Part shown: in pieces, positions 23,811 to 36,080 of the stretch
How positions within the stretch are numbered: the first letter of the stretch is position 1
Layout of the letters: each line of letters starts with the position of its first letter
Source: Maratus speciosus
Taxonomy: Eukaryota > Arthropoda > Arachnida > Araneae > Salticidae
Assembly (NCBI GenBank): GCA_963932465.1
Contig: OZ010795.1
Location: 479,746,806-479,810,805, forward strand
Direction of reading: 5' to 3'
Length of the DNA stretch: 64,000 nucleotides
Notes under the pieces: model-generated
What the model was told of the DNA's origin: nothing
Seen by the model: the letters and a program-made list of their open reading frames with translations, nothing else
The model's database searches: none
Program-made: the position numbers and the translations under genes

Positions 23811-24331
23811 AACAATAAAACTAAATTCATCTGTTACACCCATGAACGTGACTTTAATGTTCAAAAGTAAAACTGAAAAATACAATAATCATTTGAAGTT
23901 CTGTTTATTAAATAAAATATTATCACTCTATCTACAGCACTATCGATATGGCACTATGGCATTAAATCAAAACTATTAGTATATACAGAGTCCATTTAGT
24001 GTGATGACAATTTGAGCGGCGGTGGCTATTGATCTATTTGAAGTCCGGATATCTAGGCTATTTTGAAATAATGGGGAAATGAATGCCAGTGTAACTGATC
24101 CTTTTCTGTAAATTACTGTCTAGCACAGCAGAGTATTTTGTATGGACCGTTTATTATTATTTACGTTGAAATAAAATTCCATTCTTGCCAATATTGATCC
24201 TTTTAACTCGCAGTTTACGAACATGTATTAAATTTTTTACGCGTCCCAATAAAAAATGGAAACAAGCAGGAAGCAGAAATTCTGGTTTTTCAGACTTTAG
24301 TGTCGCCCCGATGACAAAATATGTATATATA
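23811..24331. other. No gene seen
   Basis: Unassigned AT-rich sequence before the Tc1/mariner-like end. No motif or frame is supported. Confidence 0.4.
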
Positions 24332-24362
24332 CAGTGGTGCCCAAAATTGTGGACACGCCTTT

Positions 24363-24487
24363 TAGATAGCTTTCATTACAAAAAGCTACCTATTGCAGCC
24401 GTTCCGAGGAAAGCTATTTCAAAAAATTTTGGTATATTTTCATCGATCATGATCCCCAGACCCCGAAACCACCATCCGTTCAAAAGT

Positions 24488-24519
<32 letters not shown>

Positions 24520-25158
24520 CTGACATTTGTCACATTGTAACTCTCATATTTATGAACCGATTTGGATGAAATTTCGTGTATACATAGTGCATACCAATGC
24601 CTCGACCGAGTTCGTTGGCCAGCTTCATTGGACAGCTTTGGCTGACATTTTGAAACTACCTGATTTTTGTCACGCGATAACAGGCGTATTTATGAACCGA
24701 TTTGGATGTACCTTGGTGTATACATAATGCGTATCAATGTCTCGACCGAGTTCGTTCGCCAGCTTCATCCGCCATCTTGTTTAAAAATGGCGGCCATTGA
24801 AATTTTTTTTTTTAATTTAAAATTTAAAATTAGGTGCCAAAAAATGGGAAAATGAAAAATATTTCTTTCCATATGTGTTTGACCTTAATACAAAGATTCC
24901 GGAACAGTTTTGTTTCCTCTGTATCTAAAAAAGTGGCTGTGTTATAGTATTTTGAATTTCTATTGTGGCTGACATTTTGAAACGACCTGATTTTTGTCAC
25001 GCGATAACAGGCGTACTGATAAAAATTAGTATTGAATCTCCTATAATCGGTTTCCACTATATTGAGCTTCGTGTGTTTGAATAATATAAGCTTGCTTTTT
25101 AAAGATAAGGAATATGAAAGCTACCTCTTCCTCCCGGCACTGGCCGGAAGGACTTTTT
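24363..25158 (+). mobile_element. HINE2 copy C, internally deleted
   Basis: Head AGATAGCTTTCATTAC...AAAGCTACCT, (TA)n at 24492-24520, shortened core (the first unit is cut after GCCAGCTTCATTGGACAGC and joined to a later position), tail GAAAGCTACCTCTTCC with hairpin CCCGGCACTGGCCGG and AAGGACTTTTT. The head lies immediately behind the Tc1/mariner-like terminus. Confidence 0.7.
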
Positions 25159-25159
25159 C

Positions 25160-25380
25160 TATTGCAGCCGTCCGAAGTAAAGCACTTGGAGAAATTTTGC
25201 TATATTTTCACTGAATTTTGTCATGCTGTAACTCTCAAATTTTTTAAACGATTTGGATGAAATTTTTCATATCGTAGTCCATATTAATGTCTCGACCGAG
25301 TTCGTTGGCCAGCTTCATCCGCCATCTTGTTTAAATATGGCGGCCATATGAATTTTTGAAATATTTTTATGTTTTCTAAC
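25160..25380 (+). mobile_element. HINE2 fragment D
   Basis: Starts inside the head flank (TATTGCAGCCGTCCGAAG) and reaches one core unit (CTCGACCGAGTTCGTTGGCC, ATGGCGGCC), but lacks the hairpin and the (TA)n tract. It is a truncated copy directly after copy C. Confidence 0.6.
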
Positions 25381-25702
25381 GTTGTATACTTATAGAAAAT
25401 GTTACGTTTCACAAAATGCAGACTCTTACGTATCATTTTAAACAGAATGTTAGAACCATTGAAAGATATTTTAAAGAGTCAGACAGTCTAAGTTAACAAC
25501 ATGGGTCAATTTAAGGAGAAAGTTAGGAAACCTAAAAATTTCCAAAAGTGTCCACAAAATTCAAATGGATTCCATTTTGAAACAAGATGGCGAATGAAGC
25601 GGACCAACGAACTCGGTCGAGACATTAGTATGTACTATGTATATGAAAAATTTCATCCAAATCGGTTCAAAAATTCGAGAGTTACAGCATGACAAAATTC
25701 AG

Positions 25703-26298
<596 letters not shown>

Positions 26299-26325
26299 TA
26301 TCCATATATATATATATATATATAT

Positions 26326-26364
<39 letters not shown>

Positions 26365-26610
26365 TCAGCATTTCAACGGAGGGTGGTTTTAGTATCTGGG
26401 GGTCATGATCGGCGAAAATATAGCAAAATTCAAAATTTACCGAAGTGTTTTCCTTCGGACTGCTGCAATAGGTAGCTTTTTACTGTTTGTAATGAAAGTG
26501 TCCACAATTTTGGCCACCATTGTATATATATAAATATAGATAGTACGAAACATATTTCAGTTTTAAGACTTAATTTTATGTAAAATGCTATGTATTTATG
26601 ATGCATTATT

Positions 26611-27078
26611 TACAGGGTGTATTGAAATTGATTGACTGTTTTTAAAATTCAATAACAAATAAACCAAATAAACGATGACAGATATTGAAGCTATTCTTAC
26701 AGGAGAATAAGGAGTAAAATCAGGAATTTCTTTCGACAATTTCCTTATTTTAGTGTCGACTATCAGCGATTGATATAGCTGCGCTGTCTCAATGTGTAAT
26801 ACTGTCCAAAATAACGTTACATTTTTCAAACGCGAATCTCTGGCGAAAACAGAATGAAGATTAAAAGGATCTGAGTGACATTTGTATGTTAGACAGTACG
26901 TTCTAACAGTTTGAGAGGGTTGTAACACCATTTATAAGTTTTTGGGACTAAAAGAGAGAGACGTGGCAAATAAATTCTCAACTATACATTAATGTTCTAT
27001 AGAATATCTTCGAAAGCTCGAACCGTTTACAGGTTATTTAAATTTCAAAACGTTCAGTCCGTTTTAGGTCACCCAGTA
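26611..27078. mobile_element. Diverged relative of the CCGGGTGTCCC MITE
   Basis: Starts TACAGGGTGTATTGAAATTG and ends GTCCGTTTTAGGTCACCCAGTA, with TTCAATAACAAATAAACC and GATGACAGATATTGAAG matching the arm order of the 12124 family at low identity. It is an old copy. The 111-codon minus frame inside is not recognised. Confidence 0.55.
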
Positions 27079-27240
27079 TAATAATGAAGTAGATTTTTAC
27101 ACTGTAACAAATTAAGATTGTATTATTTAATTTAATATGCGCTGAATATTTGACTATCATACATTATTTATGCAGTATGTAGGTTTCGTAATTGTTAATT
27201 TTTTATTATCAATTAGATTGTTAATTGATTGAATTTTTCT

Positions 27241-27450
27241 TATACGCTATCAGTGCTCTACCAATTGAGCTACGATATCCAGCCTTGCACTCAGCTGGTA
27301 GTCCGTGTAGCTCAGTTGGTAAGAGGTTGACGCGTAATGCCAATGGCCCAGGTTCGAATAGCTGGTAATCCGTGTAGCTCAGTTGGTAAGAGGTTGACGC
27401 GTAATGCCAATGGCCCAGGTTCGAATATTGGGCTGGACACTTTTTCACTC
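27241..27450. mobile_element. Cluster of tRNA-like heads (SINE-type), one inverted and two in tandem
   Basis: Two adjacent 67-bp copies on + (27294-27360 and 27361-27427) each carry a polymerase III box A (TAGCTCAGTTGGTAAGAGG) and a box B-like GGTTCGAAT. Only the second continues into GGGCTGGACACTTTTTCACT, the tail shared with the copies at 27720 and 59610. Just upstream on the minus strand, 27285-27245 reads CGTAGCTCAATTGGTAGAGC, another tRNA-type box A, so the heads face each other. The T arm is too diverged for a functional tRNA. It is a SINE-like composite. Confidence 0.6.
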
Positions 27451-27539
27451 TGTTGGTTACACGGATAATAAGCAATTTCAATAAAGAAAATTAAAACAAG
27501 TAAATATTCAATTACTATTTCTAAGGGAGATATTTCTAC

Positions 27540-27545
<6 letters not shown>

Positions 27546-27602
<57 letters not shown>
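27546..27602. repeat. (TA)n microsatellite
   Basis: About 56 bp of uninterrupted TA between the two tRNA-like clusters. Confidence 0.97.
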
Positions 27603-27605
<3 letters not shown>

Positions 27606-27719
27606 TTTCATCAATGCTAGAATTCCCTTTCTTTTCATGCTTGCCAAAGGGTTGAGGCTCATGCAGATTATCCATCTTGTGCTGCAGGTTTAGCCTTGCC
27701 AACATATAACGGTATCAGT

Positions 27720-27815
27720 GCCAGGCAGGGTATCGTCCAGATAACTCAACTGTCATAGCGATGGGGACTGGATCCAAATCCTGACCTGGACACTTTTCCA
27801 CTCCGTTGGATTCAC
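27720..27815 (+). mobile_element. tRNA-derived SINE fragment, diverged
   Basis: GGTATCGTCCAGATAACTC corresponds to GGTATCGGTCCGGATAGCC of the 59610 copy, and CTGGACACTTTTCCACTC to its tail. Outer GTCCAG and CTGGAC still pair. Box B is eroded (GGATCCAAATCC). It is a degenerate copy of the same family. Confidence 0.5.
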
Positions 27816-29542
27816 ATCTTACAAATTATATATAAATTATTATGTTATGCGTTCTTTTCCACTTTAATTTAATTTATTTATTTATGTATTTTTTTATTTT
27901 ATCTCTGTCTCACAAAACACTAACTATAACTTAACGATCTAATTTCATATTCGAAAATTTTAATATTCATACTTATTATTATGTTGTAGCTTGCAATTTC
28001 AACCATAGCGCTATATTCCAAATTACTGAAATTAACATTTAATTACCACCGAAATTTCTGCCAGTAGCATTTACACTAACTTCCAGTTTCCTGTGCATTT
28101 ATTAATTATTGAAAAGTGTTAAAAATCATTTTCAGTTATCATGAAATCTGATATTATATTCTAACTTAGAGCTTTAGAAGTATCTTTTACGCAAAAGCAA
28201 TTAGTAAATTATATTTCTTAATTTACGTTTCGAAAATACGGATACAGATTATTAATGTATCCCATATTACAACATGGAATTTTCTAAGACATATTTTAAA
28301 ATTTTTAACTCAGATATTTGTACTATGAACTCAAATTTAAATAGCTAAAATAGTTAACTGAAAAGAATAATCTGTTTAATTATAAAACAAAAGCATTTCC
28401 GTGACTAACGCTGATGTCATAAGTGATGGCAAGTACCTGAACTTAATTTCGTTGTATCGCAACTATTTAACTTCCAAATATCACATAATTTTAATTTTTA
28501 CACCTTCAAATAGGAAAATAAAGTGCTTTCATAATTAATTTATTTAAAAACTGTATCTCAATTTAGGGATTTTTTATAGTTTTAGAAATATTTTTAAAAT
28601 TTGAATTTTTAAAATCTGTTTCAAAAATAGACGTGCAACTAGATTATGGAAGATTTTACCAGTTTGCACTAAAAATAATGTAAATTATTCAGGATATGTT
28701 TGCTTCATGTATACATATGTTGCTATCATGTAACTAAATTGCCAAATGAAATCAAAGCTTCACAAATAAATAAAATAATAAAACACGATTTTAACAAACA
28801 TGTAATCGAATTACGCGCTTAAACACTGAAATAATTGTATGCAGCAAAAGAACAGATGTCGCAGACGCATCGAGTTTGGCGCCATATTTTATTTATTTTT
28901 TTCGCGCTATTTTGGCGATAAAACCTGTTAGTCTATATTGCAAAAATAGCAAGCTAGTTTTATTTTATTATGAAATTACATTGCAACTGATTTTCTAAAA
29001 CACGCACTTTACTTATTACAAGCATTTAATTTTACTTACCATACACAGTTTTAAGTTTACTGATTAAATAATTCCATATTACTTTATTTTATTTATTTAT
29101 ACACACATTTAATTTTACTTATTACAAGCATTTAATTTTATTTACCGATTTTCACCTATGTTCTGTATATCCGACATCGATCATCTTTAACTCGTATAAT
29201 AAGGGATGCATCTCCTTGTTATTTCAAAATTAAGCTAAAAATATTTTTATTATTTTTTTTAGCTATGTACCTATGTAGAGGCTTCACAGGGTATAGAGAA
29301 AGAAAACATCGAGTAACTTTTAGACGGAAAAAATATTTTTATTCCAAAACTTGTGCCGGATTTACACATGAGAATAAAGGAAATTAAAAGATAGGTTCAA
29401 AAATGTTGGCCATCTGAGGAGACAACGAAACGGTCACTGCTCTAAATTCGCGATAACCTGTATGAGTTGGTCTGTTGGAATTGAGCTTATCACACATGTT
29501 ATCGCTGTGTTCATCTCTTCTAAGGTGTTTGGCCGATTTCTG
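27816..29542. other. AT-rich interval, no gene seen
   Basis: No supported coding region or transposon end. A short direct duplication of TTTAATTTTACTTATTACAA / CAAGCATTTAATTTTA lies at 29005-29150. The rest shows no structure I can name. Confidence 0.4.
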
Positions 29543-29749
29543 CACTGTAAAAAAAAAAAAAAAAATCTGTAAAGTTACTAAAGTTTTTCTAGGAAACTGG
29601 GATGCCTAGAATTTTTTATGTAACAGCAACAAGAAAAATTCCTGTAACAGACGCTGGTGCAGAAATTTTTGTTGTTGCCGTTACATAAAAAGTTCTAGGA
29701 ATCCCAGTTTCCTAGAAAAACTTTAGTAGCTTCACAGAGCTTTTTTTAG

Positions 29750-29787
<38 letters not shown>

Positions 29788-29792
29788 GTGTG
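29543..29792. mobile_element. ~250-bp fold-back element of the CACTGTAAA family
   Basis: CACTGTAAAAAA at the left and TTTTTTACTGTGTG at the right bracket arms such as AAAGTTTTTCTAGGAAACTG / CAGTTTCCTAGAAAAACTTT and TATGTAACAGCAAC / GTTGCCGTTACATA. Poly-A and poly-T runs sit just inside the ends. It is non-coding. Confidence 0.8.
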
Positions 29793-30117
29793 TAGGCTTG
29801 ATTTTCAACATAGCTCCATAAAAAGAAGTCTAGTGATCATAAGCAAGTTCTATAGGAGGGTAAAAATTGTCCGCAACCAAGCAAGGGAGGATCCAGCTCA
29901 CCATTTAGAGGAGGGTCATGAATTTGCTTTTTATGGGTGGGAGGGGACCACATCTCTTTATGAGAATTTATTATATTGAAAGTTATACCCAAATCCCAAC
30001 TAACTACTTTTCTGATGATTTCGCGAAGTCATTTTCATTCGTAAATACAAAAAATTTGCATTAATATTCGTTAAAATATAAAATTTACCGATTTTGTTTA
30101 GATACCAAGAAATTATA

Positions 30118-30499
30118 CACTGTAAAAAAAAATCTGTAGTTCTACAGATGTAAAGTTACATGCTTACTAAACTTTCACCTGTAACTGTACGAAAAAAGCT
30201 GCAAATCTACAAAACTAGTTTTTGTAAAGCTACAAAAATCTGTAACTTTACAAATGAATCTGCTAAAATTTCAGTAATCTTACTAAACTTTTATTTGTAA
30301 CCCTGGCTGCAGTTACATGAAAAGTTCTCGGAATCCCAGTTTCCAAAAAAATTCTTAGTAACCTTACAGATTTTTTGATTTTCGGCGCAAAAGTGCGTCT
30401 GTTACATGAAATTTTGTTGTTGCCGTTACATGAAAAGTTCTAGGAATCCAAGTTTCCTAGAAAAACTTTAGTAACTTCACACATTTTTTTTTAGAGTGT
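30118..30499. mobile_element. ~380-bp element of the CACTGTAAA family
   Basis: TA|CACTGTAAAAAAA to TTTTTTTTAGAGTG|TA. The inside holds repeated and inverted blocks (GTAAAGCTACAAAAATCTGT, GTTACATGAAAAGTTCT twice, GTTTCCTAGAAAAACTTTAG), as in 1101-1822 and 29543-29792. Two fold-back copies may be fused. Confidence 0.7.
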
Positions 30500-30940
30500 A
30501 GAGTTTCCCCTTTTCTTATAAAGGTACAGATTAATTCAGAAAATGTTGTCAAATTTTTTGCAAAGTTTTACAAGTTGACAGCCACAGAAATGTCGTCACA
30601 AGGGTACAATTGACTGTCACTTCCGGAAATTCAGTTTAAAAAGTCTAACAGTTGTCAACGATTAAATAAGGCAAAAATTTGTATTCAATTTTAGAGGTAA
30701 CAAAACCGTACACATTGGCAGCTATGTGATTCTATTAGTGACGTGAATATTGCAGGTGTAGCCTCTTCTTTCTGCTGAAAGTATTAAATAGTTTTTTTTT
30801 TTTTTTTAATCGAACTTATACCTTTGGAATAGATCATTTTCTTCTGATGGTCTCATGGCTTCCATTAATATGAAACAGCCATTATAAACGAAGTGTTAGG
30901 TGAAGATGAAAGAGCAGTCGTAAAAAGTTAGAACTCTCAT
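30500..30940. other. No gene seen
   Basis: Unassigned sequence with a poly-T run near 30791-30809, upstream of the Helitron4 body. Confidence 0.35.
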
Positions 30941-31389
30941 TTTCTGGTCAGAATGGGGGAAAAAAATGACCATAATTTTTTTTTTTTTTAAGTTATGGCC
31001 ATTTTTTCCCCATTCATATTAAAAAAATAAAGAAAACTTTGGTGAAAATTACATCAGATTTAAAATGATACATTTAAAATGTCTTATTAAAAAAAAACAG
31101 AAAAAAAAAGAAAAAACTTTCTTATAGCGTTGCTAAAAAATACCGGGGGATAAAGACTCTGTTTGCTTAATTCATTTTATCTTAGCTTATTTTCGCATGT
31201 TTCACTGATCTGATGTAATCAATGGTGAAAAAAACCCGTTAACAGGGAGATCGCTACTGTTTTTTTTTTTTATTATAATTCATTCTTCCGAATTTTTTTT
31301 TAAAGCCGGTCAAATTAGCGTATTTTTAGAGTTCGCGGTGTCTGAACGGGGGTTAGCGAGCGTAGCTCGTAGGGGGCAGAGCCGCCTAG
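30940..31389 (+). mobile_element. Helitron4 3' part ending in CTAG
   Basis: The 3' end reads GGGGGTTAGCGAGCGTAGCTCG (in parts: CGAGCGTAGCTCG is a hairpin), then TAGGGGGCAGAGCCGCCTAG|TATA. A GC hairpin followed by CTAG and a T is the classical Helitron 3' terminus. A separate AT-rich hairpin lies at 30947-31018 (GAATGGGGGAAAAAAATGAC mirrored). Homologous body blocks occur in reverse at 12745-13160. The 5' end was not located and no Rep/helicase frame is visible. Confidence 0.7.
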
Positions 31390-31469
31390 TATACTATATA
31401 ATCGTAATAAATTTTTGTATTCATGCATTTTTGCAGAAAAGTGCAACAGCTATTGCACCAAGATCTGAA

Positions 31470-31535
31470 TATTTATAGCACTAGTTATAGTACGAAAGTA
31501 ACTCATTTTCCACGTTTGATGTTTAATTTTCGACA
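31470..31535 (+). mobile_element. HINE3 tail fragment
   Basis: CACTAGTTATAGTACGAAAG...TTTTCCACGTTTGATG matches the tail region of the HINE3 copies (there inverted: CAAACGTGG...CTTTCGTACTATAACTAG). Only this end is present. Confidence 0.5.
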
Positions 31536-31539
31536 AGTT

Positions 31540-31604
31540 AACACTTTCCGACATAGTTGAAAAGTGTTTATGACTACGATTTGTCTGTCTGCCGCCTGTC
31601 CGTG
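31540..31604 (+). repeat. Orphan HINE-type head: hairpin plus TCTG microsatellite
   Basis: AACACTTT and AAAGTGTT form an 8-bp stem (31540-31569), followed at once by TGTCTGTCTGCCGCCTGTCC. This is the same head layout as HINE1 and HINE3 with a different stem sequence. No matching tail was found. Confidence 0.45.
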
Positions 31605-31619
31605 TTCTAACTCTCGTAA

Positions 31620-32400
31620 ACATACTCGGATTACTATATAATATATATATGTTATTAAGGTTTAGTATGAAATGTTCACTAGTGAAAATAAAGTATGTAG
31701 CACTTATAGTTCGTCTACAAGGGCTTTAAAAAAAATTGCGTTGCATTATTGTCTATGCAGAAAAATTGATTGATTTGCATTTTAATGATGTTATGGTACT
31801 TCAAATCTTATGAAAGATAATGAATTCCTTCGTTGCATTAAAACAGGTTTTCTGTAGAATATTGTGTGCTCAGCATTTATAGTTCACTTACAGGGTCACA
31901 CAAAATTTTCGAATATATAATGCCCTATGGGTAAAAATTGTTTGCAACAAATTATAATGATCTTACAGTATTTCAAACACAATGAAATTTATATACTTTA
32001 CAGAGGTGCACTACAACATGCTTACTGTAGAATATGATGTGCATAGCAGCTATCATTTATGTACAGGGACGCACAAAAGATTTCGACCGCATTACTGTCT
32101 ATTAGCGATAATTTCTGCATGTGCGTTTTCAGCTATGATGTTCATTAAGTTTAAATAAATCTTATAATTCTGCATGGTGTGTATAAATTCTATATATCAT
32201 ATACAGGGCTATAGAAAAAGAATTCGCAATCCTTACTGTTTATGGACGTGAATTGATTGGAGGTGGTTTTTAATTGAGTTATGCATTTTCTAGCTAAAGT
32301 ATATTGAATGTACTAAGAGATGCTGGTATAGAATATAAATAATTTCATTTACGTCAATAGATCATATACAGGGCTGCTCAAAAGAATCCGAGTATCTTTC
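31620..32400. repeat. Degenerate satellite array related to 10980-12120
   Basis: Phrases such as TATACAGGGCTxxxxAAAAGA, ATAGTTCxxxTACAGGG and TAGAATATxxTGTGCxxAGC recur at roughly 180-bp spacing about four times. It is old and AT-rich. Confidence 0.5.
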
Positions 32401-32766
32401 CGGCTGTGAACGGTAATTTTTTATATCTGGTTTTAAAATGTGTCATACGTTTTCAAATTGTTTACTTAAAGTTTCTTTCAGTTACTTAATTTTTTACTTT
32501 CAGTTTGTTAACGGTAAAAGCTCGTTAAAGTATTCTGAAGTGTTTGAACATATATGATAATCTATGCATCACGCATGATTCTTCTTTCTTGTCTTTGAAT
32601 AGTAACAGCTTAAACTAAAAGCACATAAGATCTCTTTGGCTCTATAGTGGCTATATCAGTAGTTAATAAATCATAATTATTTTCTCATAAAATTGCCTCT
32701 AAAATAATAGTTGATTAAAAGATGATGTCACAGCAGATGGGAAGGTATCACTGGACTGTGACAACC
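32401..32766. other. No gene seen
   Basis: Unassigned AT-rich sequence between the satellite and the SINE. Confidence 0.35.
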
Positions 32767-33007
32767 GCCCCACCAGTGGCTGAGAGGTTCTGCTCTCGAA
32801 GCTGGTAGACGGGAGGTGCTGGGTTCGAACCCAATCGCGCCCGTCGGCCTAATCGTTCGAAGTTTTCGTGGTTTTCTTCGAACCGTGGATTTCCATGCGT
32901 TAATACGGATTAGGTTCCCTTAAAAAGACCTCCACGGAAGGCACTCCCCCTCGGGCCTATATCCCTCGTGTAGATAATTGGCCGTCAAAAATCAACCCAA
33001 CCCAACC
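32767..33007 (+). mobile_element. tRNA-derived SINE, copy 1 (GCCCCACCAGTGGC head)
   Basis: Contains box A-like TGGCTGAGAGG and a perfect box B GGTTCGAACCC at tRNA-like spacing, a body with CGTGGTTTTCTTCGAACC and TATATCCCTCGTGTAGATAA, and a 3' end of ATCAACCCAACCCAACC. It is colinear with 57357-57593 at high identity. A clear TSD could not be identified for this copy. It is transcribed by RNA polymerase III if active, and mobilised in trans by a LINE. Confidence 0.8.
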
Positions 33008-34250
33008 TTTACACAACTTATTAGTAGATATGTTACTCGAGGGGGTGGCGGTCTTCAGCAAGAATTTAAGATAATTGTTGAAATTACTATTCGGAAATAG
33101 TGGTAATTTAACTTTTGACACATTTATATTTAATAAGTAGCATGTATCTGAGGACTCCGTCAAAAAACGCACCTGAAACGGTATGAAACAAAAAAGAAAT
33201 ATTTGCCCCTCCCCCTCTCCCCACCTGCCCAAAATTTCACGCGCCATTTTTTATAAACTTTTTCTTTTGTGTTATAAACTATGTTAAAGTTTCAAACAGA
33301 TCGCCTTGTTAGATTTCCTACTTTAAATGAAATCGCGGTCTGTTAGTTCTACATTCCACCACGAGTGAGCGCACTCTATTCTTAACAAAACTGTATCCGA
33401 ACGTAACTCCGTTAAACAACCTATCAGGAGATATGCTAGTCGAGGGGGTGGCGTTCTTAACCAAGAATTTAAGATATTTGCTTACATTACTATTCGAAAA
33501 TAGTGGTATGAACACTTATAAAATTTTTGATATTGAATTAGTAATAGTTATCTCATTACGCCATCAAAAAACCGCACGCAAAACAGTACAAAAAGCCCTG
33601 TTTTACTGCCTAATTTGTTCGCGCCCCTTATCCTTTCCCCCCCCCCAACCGGAATGTGACGCGCCATTCTTTTTTATAATCTTTTAGTATTTGTTATAAA
33701 TTATCTTAAAGTTTCAAACAGATCGCTTTGTTGGAACTCCCACTTAAAATGAAATCGCGGTCTGTTAGTTCCACATTCCACCACCAGGGATCGCGCTCTA
33801 TTCTTAACAAAAGTGTATCTGAACGAAACTCCTTTACACAACCTATTGGTAGATACATGGGTCGGGGGGGGGGGCGGTCTTAAACAAGAATTTAATATTT
33901 TTACTGAAAATACTATTCGAAAATAGTGGTATCAATACTTCTGAAATTTTTATCTGGCATAAGTAACATTTATGCTGTATTTTTAAAAATCGGACACCGT
34001 TCAGAAAAATACTGAAATGAAACATCACGTGACTGCCTTTTAAAATAAGTACACAATAGAAATAAACCAGTTAGTGAAATTAGCGCCCCTCCCCCCCCTT
34101 TACCAGAAATTTCACGCTCCAATCTTTATTTAAACTTTTCTTATGTGTTATGAACTAACTATCTTCAAGTTTCAAACAGATTGCCTTGTCGGATTTCCTA
34201 ATTTAAATGAACTCGCGGTTCTTGAAATCACGTGCCTTCATTAGGTTTTT
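33008..34250. repeat. Three ~410-bp tandem repeats
   Basis: Each unit has AGATATGxTAxTCGAGGGGGTGGCG (in parts: GAGGGGGTGGCG), AAGAATTTAAGAT, TACTATTCGxAAATAGTGGT, a run of C with ATTTCACGC/GTGACGC, GTTTCAAACAGATCGCCTTG and AAATGAAATCGCGGTCTGTT. Units start near 33020, 33430 and 33848. Short frames read from them (SKYLKFLVKNATPS-type) repeat between units and are shadows. Confidence 0.8.
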
Positions 34251-34970
34251 TTAATACAATCCGCATTTGATAGAAATAAAACCAATTAATTAATAATTAA
34301 TATCTCAGCTTGTAATTAATATAGCAGTTAGAAATGGGCATCAATGAAATCAGCGAAGAATTTCACGCCGGGATGTCTGAAAATTTAATCTAAAAATTTA
34401 ATATTTAAAAAGTTTAAATTTCGTATTAAAATACTCTACTACGGAAAACCGCAATCGCCATCATGTCTGACAACTGCTCCCCGCGAAAATGAAATCTGTT
34501 TTCCTTGTCTTTGCAATTAAAGAAATTAAATTTTTATCGATCGATTTTTAGTGAATTTTTCGTGTTATACACAACGCAGAGAAACGATCTGTATACCAAG
34601 TGAAAGTAGATTTTTTTCTGCGTATGTCTGTGTAAGTTAAAAATGTCTCGCCCAAAAACTTTCTGAGATACAAGTCGATTAAAAAATGTCCAGTACACAT
34701 TTTGCTTAAAGCGCGCTCTGGCAAACCTGCAATTTCGAAGCGCAGATGTGTGGCAACCCGGAGGAGAAATGAAAATATTTCAAGAGTCCGTACGTACCTG
34801 CATTCATTTTATACCGTTTCTTCGTTAATGAGACGTAAAATTGGGAGTTTTTAATTAATAACGACTTTTTCAAAATTTTATGATTTGTCGTTTGATCTCA
34901 GGTATCCAGCTCTAAGTATGCAAAATTTGAAGTCTCCAATATATATAATTTCTGTGAACGGGCTCTGTGA
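34251..34970. other. No gene seen
   Basis: Unassigned. Slightly richer in G+C around 34660-34790 (AAGCGCGCTCTGGCAAACC, GTGTGGCAACCCGG), which may be an unrecognised relic. No frame is supported. Confidence 0.35.
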
Positions 34971-35039
34971 CGGACAGACAGATAGACAGACAGACAGAGA
35001 AGTGAGACGAATAGGGTTTCGTCAGATGAACGAAACCCT
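34971..35039 (-). repeat. Orphan HINE-type head: AGGGTTTCGT hairpin plus TCTG microsatellite
   Basis: AGGGTTTCGT and ACGAAACCCT form a perfect 10-bp stem with a 7-base loop (35013-35039). Beside it lies (CAGA)n at 34976-35000. Read on the minus strand this is TTTT|hairpin|(TCTG)n, the same design as HINE1/HINE3 heads but with unrelated stem sequence. The matching tail was not found. Confidence 0.55.
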
Positions 35040-35279
35040 AAAAAGAACGAAAATTGCGTGACATAATTAGCAGATGACTAAACATAAAATACGAGGCCTA
35101 TTTTTAACCGTTTAATGCCGAGTGTTGTCTTTCGGCGACATACCTAATTTAGTCTTCTAAAATACAATTAGAATAATATTGAAGCTCTGATGTCTAATGT
35201 TGCAAATAAAATACATACCGAAAATATTATTAAATCAATTTTCAACATGTAGATAGCTGCAATAATCTAAATAATAAAA

Positions 35280-35727
35280 GCCTAAATCATGTGACTGTTA
35301 TCAACAGTTCCGGGCTGACCACTTCACTTTTTTCATCCAAGCGGCTATTTTGGTACTTTAATATTAGCCAGGCTCAGGTGATAGGTCGCCAAATAGTATT
35401 CTTTCGCCATCATTTCATCTTTATTATAATAGTCCAAGTCATGTGACTGTCAAAAACAACTACGTAATGATCCCATATATTTTCGTATGCAAGGTTTCCA
35501 TTTTGATTAAAAAATCAAAATTATTTTTTCGATTAAAACTGCATAAAAGTTGCCAAGATTGCAAAGAATTCTTGAAAATTTTATGTTAGCGAGTGCAAAT
35601 CTCGCCAAATGTTTTAACTCGCCAGTTAGCATATTTTCTTTCGCGTGATAAATTAAAACAATGCTTTGAAGTTGAAATTAAATATCATGGTTTTTGGCAT
35701 ATCATTTAATATTTTTCTTTTCGTTTC

Positions 35728-35762
<35 letters not shown>

Positions 35763-36080
35763 AAAAAGAAAGGAAGGAAGAAGTGAAAGCCGTGAATTTT
35801 AAATGTTTCAATTTTAAATGAAAGTTTTTATTTTAAATGAAATGAGTGAAAAGATTATATTTTAAATGAAATTAATTAAATACAAAAAAAAAAAAAAATG
35901 CGACAGGAATAATGTTTGGCGATTTATCACCTGCGACGCGCTAATATAAAAATACCGAGTTCTTGATTTCTCTAGCAGAATCTTCCGATTTCGCGAAATA
36001 CTGAGGAACTAAATCGAATCATGAATAAAACTAACATGATACATTGCTTAGCATACATTTAAAGGGAGACCAAACTGGTC
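35280..36080. repeat. Dispersed repeat, inverse partner at 44090-45430
   Basis: Blocks CATGTGACTGTTATCAACAG, CAAATCTCGCCAAATGTTTT, AACTCGCCAGTTAGCATA and AACATGATACATTGCTTAGC occur inverted and in reverse order near 45385, 45215, 45200 and 44165. The internal poly-A tracts differ. Each copy is probably an old transposon; no ends or coding frame were identified. Confidence 0.65.
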
